Origin: Silene noctiflora
Lineage: Eukaryota; Streptophyta; Magnoliopsida; Caryophyllales; Caryophyllaceae
Reading direction: 5' to 3'
NCBI GenBank assembly: GCA_009801015.1
Contig: VHZZ01002313.1
Span: 60,668 to 81,510, forward strand
Length of the DNA stretch: 20,843 nucleotides
In this document: piece by piece, positions 1 to 8,396 of the stretch
How the letters are laid out: the number at the start of each line of letters is the position of its first letter
Numbering within the stretch: the first letter of the stretch is position 1
The notes under the pieces: model-generated
What the model was told of the DNA's origin: nothing
What the model saw: the letters and a program-made list of their open reading frames with translations, nothing else
Databases searched by the model: none
Program-made: the position numbers and the translations under genes

Positions 1-37
1 GAGTATGCCCGTGCAATTTGCACGGGTTTAAGACTAG
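1..37 (+). mobile_element. Helitron 3' terminus (body outside window)
   Basis: A perfect 9-bp stem (CCCGTGCAA / TTGCACGGG, positions 8-26, one-base loop) is followed seven bases later by CTAG (34-37) and then a T. A short GC-rich hairpin a few bases before a CTRR end, inserted next to a T, is the known 3' signature of Helitrons. The element would run leftwards off the window, so its 5' TC end and any Rep/helicase gene cannot be seen. It could also be a chance hairpin or another repeat end. Confidence 0.55.
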
Positions 38-930
38 TTATACTTCTAATAGAACTCTGAAACAATACATACAATTTGAATTAAATTTTATATTTTATGT
101 CAAAAAATTAAAATATGATCCAAAATCTTTTAAGAGCTAAAAAAAATATACAGAAACTCAATTAAACATAATATCATTGTACAATGTTCATATAAAACTG
201 GTTGTATCATTATTTTTTTCTCTATTAATCAACGTTAATTTATTCAAGAGGTAAAATGAAAGTTCACATGTATAAATAATCATAAATTTACCTTTTCTTT
301 CTTAAATAATCTCAAGTTAACATCCTACGATAATCCCAATAAATTTAGTGTGTATTTTTTCTAATATGGTCCAAATTTATGACATAAATTTTGTTTATAT
401 GTATTTTCTTTCTTTTCTTAAGTTTGTAATTTTTTTTCTTGAATTTACACACTTCTAATAAATTTAAATACAATATACGTCTTGAATATTTTCTTTTTCT
501 AATTTTGAGTTGTATTTTGATCATGATCATATTCCAAACACATTATTCGCTTTTGCGCGATTTCCAAAGCACCATTTGGACCATGCATGTTTTTCTCCAT
601 CGATATGTTTCTAATTCTTTGTTGAAAATATTATTTATTTTATGAAAACTTTTTGACCGCAAATCTAAAAAGCACAAATGCCATATTAATTTTTTTGATA
701 TTTTATAACAATTCACTGTCAAATATTGGAAACTTTGACCTTAAAAAATTGGTGTGTGAACTTTCCTACGTTAAATAGGTAATTACCTAAATAGCTAGAA
801 TGAAGACTTTATGATCAATAAGCTGTATCTATCTCAATCAATAGAATTTCAACACAAACATTATATTTTCTCGCATAGCACAAATTCTCATTGAATCCTC
901 CCACTTGCTTTGCTTGCATAGAGGGAAAAA
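38..930. other. AT-rich intergenic DNA, no gene seen
   Basis: Very AT-rich sequence with no coherent reading frame, tRNA-like structure or clear terminal repeats. Short open frames here are low-complexity Lys/Ile/Leu strings expected of AT-rich DNA. Confidence 0.6.
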
Positions 931-933
931 AAA

Positions 934-985
934 GTCGCAAATTCTCATTTCAAAAGCCAATTCCGTCTAAATGCTTTAGACGGGC
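934..985. repeat. Partial foldback repeat with GTCGCAAATTCT end
   Basis: GTCGCAAATTCTCATTTCA is followed by a perfect 9-bp stem, CCGTCTAAA / TTTAGACGG (963-971 and 975-983). A close relative of the leading motif, GTCGCAAATTCTTATTTCA, recurs near 7336. This looks like the left arm and centre of a hairpin MITE whose right arm has decayed or was displaced by the adjacent insertion at 1002. Family assignment is inference. Confidence 0.4.
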
Positions 986-1001
986 TTTATGTTATCATTT
1001 A

Positions 1002-1153
1002 GGCATTATTCTTTTGGACTTAATTTCAGCTCATTTCAGTTTAATTCAGTTCAGCTTTTCTTTTCATAAATTAACTATTTACTTCAGTTCGTTCAATTCA
1101 GCTCCATTAAGTTCAGTTCAGTTCAGACAGTTTCAGTCCAATAGAACGGGGCC
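1002..1153. mobile_element. Tourist/Harbinger-like MITE
   Basis: The ends are imperfect inverted repeats: GGCATTATTCTTTTGGACT on the left, and GGCCCCGTTCTATTGGACT as the reverse complement of the right. The element is flanked by TTA on both sides (999-1001 and 1154-1156). A TTA duplication and ends starting GGC are typical of PIF/Harbinger MITEs. The interior is built of degenerate TTCAGTTCAG-type units. There is no coding capacity; the open frame crossing it is fortuitous. Confidence 0.6.
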
Positions 1154-1157
1154 TTAA

Positions 1158-1325
1158 TGTTACGAGATGTCGGGATATTCATAATTAAGAAATACGATAT
1201 CGTGATATATCATAGAGAATAATATTGTAATTTTCTAGAATAAGATATATTTGATTAGTAATATTATCGTATTTCGTAATTATGAATATGTCGATATCTC
1301 GACATATTCCGATACATCGTAACAC
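1158..1325. mobile_element. TIR MITE, foldback, TTAA-flanked
   Basis: The left end TGTTACGA and the right end TCGTAACAC are inverted copies. The complementarity continues inwards through ATATTCATAATTA and GAAATACGAT, making a long imperfect hairpin. TTAA flanks both ends (1154-1157 and 1326-1329). The superfamily is uncertain because the outer base is offset between ends; Harbinger-like TTA or piggyBac-like TTAA targeting both fit. Confidence 0.55.
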
Positions 1326-1329
1326 TTAA

Positions 1330-2080
1330 AAATGGTTATATCTAACCATAAAATGATCGCATAAGATCGGTGTGAAACCTTGAAAGAAAACCTATTGCAA
1401 AATTATTAGTTGTAACTTGTAAGTTAAACGTGTAAAGCTGCTTATTTTAAGCATAAAATTTCACAATTTACGTTTCGCAGGAAGGTCAGGAAGGAGCCAT
1501 CTTTGACCATATTTGTGATTGTCCCTGTTACCAATACAACATAATACCAAGTATTATAGTATACGAATAATTTGTTTAGGTCTCTACATCGGTGACAACT
1601 GACAACTATGGGATAATTATAGGGAGGTTTGACCATATTAACTTTTTAAAATTAATATATTTATTTGTCAAACATGTTAAAACCCTTAAATATGCTAAAA
1701 ATTGGTCAATATGCCCTGTTACTAAACACCCCCAAGAAAATTGTAAGATCTTTGTGAATTTTCCTTTTTAGGAAATGTGGAAGATGTTGATATTTATCAA
1801 ATTATGTTAAAATTTTGAATTTTACAACAATATTTTTCAAATAGTACGGATAAGAATAAAAATAATTCATAGTCTATATCCGCATATTATCAATTTAAAA
1901 TAGGACATAGCCATCTGAGTGGATATTTTATAAAAGGCAAGTTATCAAAATATTTAATATTAATTCTGCTAAATAGGAATTGAGAGTCCCTCAAAGTATG
2001 GGCATTTTCGATGAAAATACGTTTCTATTTTTGGTCTAAGAAAAGTCAACCGTATACGTTGCTCGATATGGCTGGCTAAT
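1330..2080. other. Upstream intergenic DNA of the ascorbate oxidase gene
   Basis: AT-rich sequence without a supportable gene or a bounded repeat. It holds scattered TTGACC/GGTCAA words that resemble W-boxes, but these are common by chance at this composition. The distal promoter of the downstream gene presumably lies here. Confidence 0.5.
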
Positions 2081-2106
2081 GTATATATATATATATACAT
2101 ATAAAA
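2081..2106 (+). promoter_or_regulatory. TATA region of the ascorbate oxidase gene
   Basis: An alternating TA tract runs into ATATAAAA about 70-90 bp before the chosen ATG. A start site roughly 30 bp downstream would give a leader of about 40-60 nt, normal for a plant gene. The TA tract is also a microsatellite, so the exact box is not fixed. Confidence 0.5.
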
Positions 2107-2172
2107 CGAGACATTATTATTAGTTAGCAAAAACATTACTACAATACTAAAATATTGCGAAAGAAATTTGCA

Positions 2173-4468
2173 ATGAAATATCCACTCTTTCTTACTCTTC
2201 TTCTAATAATCTTTGGTCTTATAACAATTTCAACTGTTGAGGCTAAAACCGTATATTATAAATGGGACGTTAAGTATGAATTTAAATCCCCTGATTGTTT
2301 TAACAAGTTGACAATTACTGTCAATGGCGTGTCTCCTGGTCCGACCATCACTGCTCAACAAGGCGACACGGTTGTCGTCGAGGTTACAAATGGTTTGATA
2401 ACCGAGAACCTTGCCATTCACTGGCATGGTATTCGTCAGGTTGGTAAAAAAAAAATTGATTGTACTGAATTTCAGTACAACCTTACTCATTTTCATCAAA
2501 ACGGGAGTATTATATTGTAAAATAACGCGTAATAAATGTTTAAACTTGTGATTTTCCGCAGTTTGGAACACCGTGGTCAGATGGAACTGCCGGGGTGTCA
2601 CAATGTCCCATTGTTCCCGGAGACACATTTGTGTACACATTTGTCGTCGACAGAGTAAGTTTTTTTCCTACCTCGATTAGTTAGTTACTAATGAAAGCAA
2701 CTGAGTCACATATACGGTGATGAATACGGAGTACTAATGAAAGGTCGCATTTTGGTTGTGATGCAGGCGGGCACATACTTGTACCATGCTCATTATGGTA
2801 TGCAAAGAGAAGCGGGTTTGAATGGCATGATCGTTGTATCGCTTCCTGAGGGACAATCTGAACCTTTCACTTACGACTTTGATCGTAGCATTCTATTAAC
2901 TGATTGGTGGCACAAGAGCACCTTTGAGGCCGCCACTGGATTGTCTTCCATCCCATTTGTCTTTGTTGGTGAACCTCAGGTATATACTTGTTTTTATATC
3001 TCTGCTCGATTCTCCAAATAAAAACTTTTATTAGACGGTCTTACATACGGAGTATGAGTTTTAGCAATTATTTTCAAAATATTCGAGGATTTATATTCCT
3101 TTAGTTAATCTTTCTCTTTGATTTGGTTTTTGTAGTCTCTACTTATTCAAGGAAGAGGTCGATTCAATTGCTCAACCGTCAATACACCAGCGGATCCCAC
3201 GATATGTAACGCCACCAGTCCCGACTGCGCCCCGTTTGCCTTAACTGTTGTCCCTGGCAAAACATACCGTTTACGGATTGGTAGCCTTACTGCCTTGTCT
3301 GCTCTTAGCTTTGCTATAGAGGTAAACTTTATGCTTCATGAATGCTTTTTGAACAATTTTGGTAGCTTATATTATTTTATCTTGTCTTATTGTGTGACGG
3401 TCTTACTCAAATAGTCGAAATACCATTTCGGTCAAATAATCAAGATGTATATTAATTAGGTTTGCACTTGTCACTTGTGTGATGTAATTCAAACAGGGGC
3501 ACAACATGACGGTTGTTGAAGCAGACGGACACTACGTTCAACCATTTGATGTCCAAAACTTGTTCATATACTCCGGAGAGACGTACTCGGTTTTAATTAA
3601 AGCCAACCAAGACCCATCCCGGAACTATTGGGCCACAACTAATGTGGTAAGCCGACTGCCCAAAACAACGACTGGGCTGGCCATCTTCAATTACTATCCC
3701 AACACGCCGGAACAGAACCCGCCCACAACTCCAACCACTGGACCTCTATGGAACAACACAGCTCCAAGAGTAGCCCAAAGCCTAGCAATTAAAGCCCGAC
3801 AAGGGTTCATCGAACCCCCACCCCCTACCTCTGACCGGGTGATCATGTTACTCAACACGCAAAACAAGGTTAACGGGTTCCTACACTGGTCCGTTAACAA
3901 TGTCACATTTTCCTTACCGTCAACACCTTATTTAGTCGCGCTTGGGGAGAAAAGGCTTAAGGGAAAACTCCAACAAGTATTCGATCAAGGAACCCCACCT
4001 GAGAGCTACGATTACAAAACCTACGACATTAATATCCCGCCCCCTAACCCAAATGCCACCGCTAGCAATGCTATATACAGGCTCAAGTTTGATACAACAG
4101 TCGATATCGTTTTGCAAAATGCAAACACCTTGAATGTAAACAATAGTGAGACTCACCCTTGGCATCTTCATGGGCATGACTTTTGGGTGTTGGGCTATGG
4201 ACAAGGTAAATTTGACCCCTTAAATGATCCCAAGAAGTACATCCTTATGGACCCTATACTGAAGAATACTGTGCCGATTCATCCTTATGGATGGACCGCT
4301 ATCCGGTTTAAGGCAAATAACCCGGGAGTATGGCTATTTCATTGTCATATAGAGTCCCATTTCTACATGGGTATGGGAATTGTATTCGAGGAAGGTATCG
4401 AAAGGGTTGGGAAATTGCCCTCTTCTATCATGGGTTGTGGTGAAAGCAAGCTTCTTATCAAACCCTAA
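2173..4468 (+). CDS. L-ascorbate oxidase, multicopper oxidase (5 exons)
   Basis: Oxidises L-ascorbate in the apoplast and reduces O2 to water. Exons inferred from GT-AG sites and reading frame: 2173-2439, 2562-2654, 2767-2979, 3136-3321, 3497-4468. All introns are phase 0, giving 576 aa, the usual family length. Residues 1-24 form a signal peptide ending near VEA|KT. Copper motifs are all present: HWHG (83-86), HAH (127-129), HPWHLHGH (473-480) and HCHIES followed by MGM (535-546). By analogy with the cucumber enzyme, type-1 copper uses H473, C536, H541 and M546. Several N-glycosylation sequons are visible (NAT, NNT, NVT). The ATG at 2173 was chosen because it opens directly on the signal peptide; the in-frame TTG at 2155 is not a plausible start. 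TTGCED-like laccase and SKU5 relatives are less likely given the [15 protein letters not shown] and YGMQREAGL stretches. Confidence 0.95.
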
Positions 4469-4952
4469 GCTAGTTCGTTCGCCACTAATTACAACATTAA
4501 TCCTCTTTATTCATTTCGGGTTTTAGGATTCCGAATCATTATATCTTCATTTTTTTTCTCTTGCCGGGCTGATGATACTTGACAAGAATTCAAATAAACA
4601 GCAGTTGTCTGTGTTATGTACTAAACATAGTTTCAGAAATTGTTGTAATAGTTTCAAAAGTTGTATTACGACTTTTCGATTAAATTTTGTACTCTGGATT
4701 GTATACTCTCCGTTTTCTCATGTGAAACCGTCTTACAAGACTCGTTGATGAACATCGTATAGTAAAGATTCGCATTTTCAGAATTCTTATGATCTGTTGG
4801 AAAGTAGTAATTAATCATTTAGAAAATGAAAAAAAGGTAAGAAATCAAATGACCGAAGAAATAGATAGCACAGCCAAAATTTGGATTAACAAAAGAATAC
4901 AATCACCTAAAACAGGACTATATATATTTATATAATTTTAATCCGGAGTATT
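4469..4952. other. Convergent spacer between ascorbate oxidase and HIPP
   Basis: Holds the 3' UTRs of two convergent genes. It contains GTGAAACCGTCTTACAAGA (about 4721-4739), a word resembling the ends of the AGACGGT-type foldbacks seen elsewhere in the window, probably a MITE remnant. No coding sequence is seen. Confidence 0.5.
4593..4598 (+). terminator. Candidate poly(A) signal, ascorbate oxidase
   Basis: AATAAA lies about 125 nt after the stop codon, followed by GT/T-rich sequence (TTGTCTGTGTTATG). This is a normal spacing for a plant 3' end. Plant signals are degenerate, so other sites may be used. Confidence 0.45.
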
Positions 4953-5617
4953 TTACATTATAGAACAAGCATTAGGATTATCGTCACTGAACATCGTAAC
5001 ATAAGGATCCTGGTTAAATTGAGTTATGGTTCCAGTTTGAGGGTTGTCCATGTAATCTACCCTCCTGACATAGCCAGGGGGAGCTTTCTTGTCGTAAGCC
5101 ATCACAGCATACGGCTGAGACACCAGATTGTACGGCACATATGGCCATATCTCCGCCTTCTTTCCTGTCGACTGTGCCTTCTTTAATACTTTCTTCGCCT
5201 CCACGTATCCTGTTACTGTCACCTTTTGCTGCTTTCTGTTTATTTCTACTGTTTTCACCCCTGAAACAATTTGTCACAGTTGTTTCATTAGCAACACCAT
5301 TACTCCAATGCCTCATGGAATCCGCTTAAGACGACTAAAATGTTTAGAATTTTACATTATGTTTCGACTTTTACAAGAGTTTACTTTCAAAAACTGATAA
5401 CGATGATAACTTTTGAGTCGTCTCATAAATATGCAGTAAAAGAAAAGCAAGATTAGGGTAAAGAACAAAACTTACCCGAGAGGGAAGACAGAGCTTTTTT
5501 AACCTTAAGTTCACAACCATCACAATCTATTCTGACTTTGAGCTCAACAGTCTGAAATTGTTTAATCTTCTTCTTATGTTTATGCCCGCCACCCATCAAT
5601 TCCGAGACAATGCCCAT
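4953..5617 (-). CDS. Heavy metal-associated isoprenylated plant protein (HIPP), 2 exons
   Basis: Small metallochaperone-like protein. Exon 1 is complement 5617-5476 and exon 2 is complement 5260-4953. The intron is GT-AG, phase 1, and the product is 149 aa. An N-terminal HMA domain (about 23-85) has the metal-binding pair C32/C35 in IDCDGC. A conserved middle follows (TGKKAEIWPYVPY, then KKAPPGYVRRVD). The C-terminus ends FSDDNPNACSIM, a CaaX box (C146) for farnesylation. This layout matches the Arabidopsis HIPP20-27 group, whose members bind Cd/Cu/Zn or transcription factors at membranes or in the nucleus. The start at MGIVSEL was chosen because family members begin MG; an in-frame ATG 33 codons upstream would add a Cys-rich extension not typical of the family. 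Confidence 0.92.
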
Positions 5618-5781
5618 ATCGACTCTATGTTCAACTTCGTCTAACACACACGGCCTTACACAAGAACACAAGAGTTCCCGACACAAGAACTTACGCGATT
5701 GATCTTTGAAAAACAAAATGCAAATAAGCTTATAACTTGGCTAAGATTTTTCGCAATGTATTTCTTACGAATGTACAAAAC

Positions 5782-5791
5782 CTTATATATT
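5782..5791 (-). promoter_or_regulatory. TATA box of the HIPP gene
   Basis: Read on the minus strand, ATATATAAGG lies about 170 bp before the HIPP ATG. A start site about 30 bp further on implies a leader near 130-140 nt. It is the only good TATA match close upstream of the gene. Confidence 0.45.
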
Positions 5792-6009
5792 TGCGGGTTT
5801 TGTCGATTTGGTCGAGTAATGATGGTACAAGAAGGAGCCAGCTGAGTTTTATACCTTAAAAAAAACAGTTTTCAAATTGGAGGGAAAGTTCGATGCAACA
5901 AACTAAGATTCTTTTCTTCGCCTTGTAACAATCCTGATTAGCAATTACCACAACAACTAAGCATACTATAAACTAATAAAATATAAATTAGGCCGTGTTT
6001 TATTCATTC

Positions 6010-6174
6010 GAGTTTTTCTAACCTGTGTCCAATAAGATACCGCCAATTAAGGAAGGATCTAAGAATGGTAATCATGAGTTCATATTTCAATTTCTCATGA
6101 TACATATATTGTAATAAATCCTTCCGTAATTGGTATCTTAACATGTGCCCATAAAACATATATTAGAAAAACCG
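6010..6174. mobile_element. Foldback MITE with GTTTTTCTAA ends
   Basis: The left arm (GTTTTTCTAA at 6012, then AAGATACC and AATTAAGGAAGGAT) pairs with the right arm (ATCCTTCCGTAATTGGTATCTTA, continuing to TTAGAAAAAC at 6163-6172). The right arm carries an extra stretch absent on the left, so the left arm has an internal deletion. There is no clear target duplication and no coding sequence. Superfamily is not assigned. Confidence 0.5.
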
Positions 6175-6800
6175 TTCCTAATATATAAAAGGCAATGTCC
6201 CTGTCATCAAACTTTTGCTATCTGCTACCACTACAAACTTTAACCTTTTCCTACATTTTAAAACATTTTAAAACTTGTTATAAGCTTTTTAATAAAGATC
6301 TTTGTTAGACATGTCCGTGGTCCGATATTCCATACACAAGATGAATGTGTTGTTGGATTGCCGTCAGAGTCGAAACAAAAAAGGAGGGATTATTGTAATA
6401 TGACAAAGCTAACTTTGTTGCAAAAAAAGTACGGAGTATTTGTTCAACACAAATTTTAAAATTGGTACTACTTATGATATTATCAAGACGACTATGTATG
6501 ATTGCTAGTGAATAGTGACTTCTTGTACAAGATAAAAATTCATCAAGTACATAAACATACGGAGTAACATGTTTAAACAAATTAGAAACTACATAAAAAG
6601 TTAGTCCGTTAACTACAAAATTAACTGTTAGTACACAAGTTTAAAAGTACAGTAATTCTTGTATAAACGATTTTACATTAGTATTATTGTAAAACCAAGT
6701 AATATGTTGCGTAAATGCCCCCACTAACATAACTTCCACCAATCACTTTTTTTTTTATGATAAGGACGACATATATTTGGTATATAATTTTATGATACAT
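6175..6800. other. Intergenic DNA, no gene seen
   Basis: AT-rich spacer upstream of the HIPP gene. It carries two copies of the 9-mer TACGGAGTA (6430-6438 and 6558-6566) that look like MITE terminal remnants. No supportable gene. Confidence 0.5.
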
Positions 6801-6805
6801 ATAAA

Positions 6806-7040
6806 AAATGAGACTAAGGGTAGCTTAGTCATTTATCCTTTTGTTTCTTATTTCTCAAGTCATTAGTAGCTTATATAAGGGCATTAGTTAGTTTGTAATA
6901 ATCAATCAATGAATTTTATGAATGAACTTGGGAGATTTATCTCATTTGTTATAATGGAATCTAGGTGATTAACTCACCGCAATTCTATTATTGGGGTAGC
7001 CTATCAATCCTTGCGATCGAACAGCTGGATTTCTATCATT
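6806..7040. mobile_element. LTR-retrotransposon-like fossil (possible solo LTR)
   Basis: The stretch has the look of a plant Copia-type LTR. It opens with TGAGAC, has a TATATAAGG box (about 6872-6880) and a TTTGTAATAATCAATCAATGAA region expected around transcription start and polyadenylation, and closes near CTATCA. No internal coding region or second LTR is seen nearby, and no clear target duplication. It is a broken, probably old relic; the assignment is tentative. Confidence 0.35.
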
Positions 7041-7059
7041 TTTATTTCCGTCTTAATTT

Positions 7060-7106
7060 AGATCGTATCATTTTACAATCATTGTAAAACAGTAAAATCG
7101 CTTTAT
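7060..7106. repeat. Short hairpin, TTTTACAAT/ATTGTAAAA
   Basis: A perfect 9-bp inverted repeat with one spacer base (about 7071-7089) is followed by GTAAAATCGCTTTATAAGAC. Similar words (CGATTTTACA, ATTGTAAAAC) occur around 6668-6695. Both look like pieces of the same AT-rich foldback family. No boundaries can be set. Confidence 0.3.
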
Positions 7107-7335
7107 AAGACATCTACTATCATTAATTAAGGTTTAGTTGGCATGGATATTAGGAGGTCTCACGTAGGGGAGAAAAGAAAAGGTGGTTAGCCGCGTGGTA
7201 CGAGTAAAGAGTGTAAGAGCTGGCTTGGGTCTGGCTAGCCGGCTATTCCCAGGTTGTCTGCTGTTGTTACAGCTGTGGGCCCTTTCAGGTGGGTGCACAC
7301 AATGAACCTAAATACCTAACCCATCTTATTTTTTG

Positions 7336-7540
7336 TCGCAAATTCTTATTTCAGATTGATCATTTTTGTCTCACCAAATAGATACTAGGATTTTGCGACC
7401 ATTTTATTGTAACCACAATGGTCTAGCTATTGTTATAGCTTATGATAACTTGTTTTCCGTAAGTGATACATATGGGTGTAAAATGGTCACAAAATCCCGT
7501 CTTATTGTTTCAGAACAAATAGCCCGTTTGAAGAGAGACT
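7336..7540. mobile_element. Imperfect foldback MITE
   Basis: A 19-bp inverted repeat with one mismatch (GGATTTTGCGACCATTTTA at 7388-7406 against 7479-7497) forms the core. Weaker complementarity continues outwards: AAATAG on the left against CTATTT-type words on the right. The left side opens with GTCGCAAATTCTTATTTCAGA, shared with the relic at 934. No protein is encoded. Confidence 0.45.
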
Positions 7541-8290
7541 AACTGTATTTTTGTTACACCTTCCTGTCTTTCACCACAAAATATTTTGCTAGATTTGACA
7601 CCGCAATGCCATGCATCAACTAACAGTAGTGTTGCTGTGTTGCCCAATACCCAATTAATAAGGAACATACTTCGGATGTTCTATCTCGGTGTTGATTAAG
7701 AGCATCCTTAACATTAGGTCAATTGATTATCAAGTCGTGTAATTATATTTAGAGAAAAGGTAGCGGAAATGGAGGAGAAACGGCTAGAACTAAGGAGAGG
7801 ATCGAGACTTGCTACGAAGGGCCGACAGGATTGTGCCACAGAATTCGCACTTGCATTAGTTCATTCCCTTGCTTTTCCAAACAACCGAGTCCTAGGAGTT
7901 CATAACCGTGGCAATATATCGCTTAGGTATGATTTATGAATATCAACCACCCGCTCGCTAAAAAATTGCCACAAACACATTACTCCGTACAAGACATATA
8001 CATTTGACGAACCAAGTCATTTACTAGAAACCAGCCAAAGTTTTACAGGGGTCATCGAAAACGTATCAGATGTACACAACTTTACGGCCATGTTTGGGAC
8101 ACGGAGATAAATAAATATGAGAAAGAAACGCCCAGGGTCTAAAAACTATGTTCTCATCCCATTATATTAAGTCAAACCAGTAAAACACCAGTGTTCGGCA
8201 ATATCAAAACTGACCATTCTCTTATAGCAACCGATGTGCAATTTACTGACATTCAAAATGATGCCTGGTTGATGTATCAACCATTAGCTT
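7541..8290. other. Intergenic DNA downstream of MIC60
   Basis: No coherent reading frame or bounded repeat. A TACTCCGTA word (7981-7989) is the reverse complement of the recurrent TACGGAGTA motif. Confidence 0.5.
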
Positions 8291-8292
8291 CG

Positions 8293-8298
8293 TTTATT
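8293..8298 (-). terminator. Candidate poly(A) signal, MIC60
   Basis: Minus-strand AATAAA lies about 100 nt beyond the MIC60 stop codon, a normal distance. Not confirmed by any cleavage-site evidence. Confidence 0.4.
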
Positions 8299-8396
8299 CC
8301 AAAAAATTCCGGCCGATACTCACTCGAAAGGATAAAAGGGGCGAAGGGGGACCAGGCCTAAAATTATGGTTGTGTGCTAAAATTAAGTATCGGAAG

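Noticed and set aside
891-1157. Plus-strand 88-codon open frame
   Set aside because: It is composed of the hairpin relic and the Harbinger-like MITE and ends in the second MITE's target site. Composition is repeat-derived, with no domain.
2155-2172. Upstream in-frame TTG as an ascorbate oxidase start
   Set aside because: The ATG at 2173 gives a textbook signal peptide. Plant nuclear genes very rarely start at TTG.
2230-2640. Antisense 136-codon frame over the first two ascorbate oxidase exons
   Set aside because: It is a shadow of the real gene, crossing an intron with intact splice sites on the other strand.
5618-5716. N-terminal extension of HIPP from an upstream in-frame ATG
   Set aside because: The Cys-rich 33-residue extension has no counterpart in the family, whose members begin MG. 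It more likely lies in the 5' UTR, though leaky use cannot be excluded.
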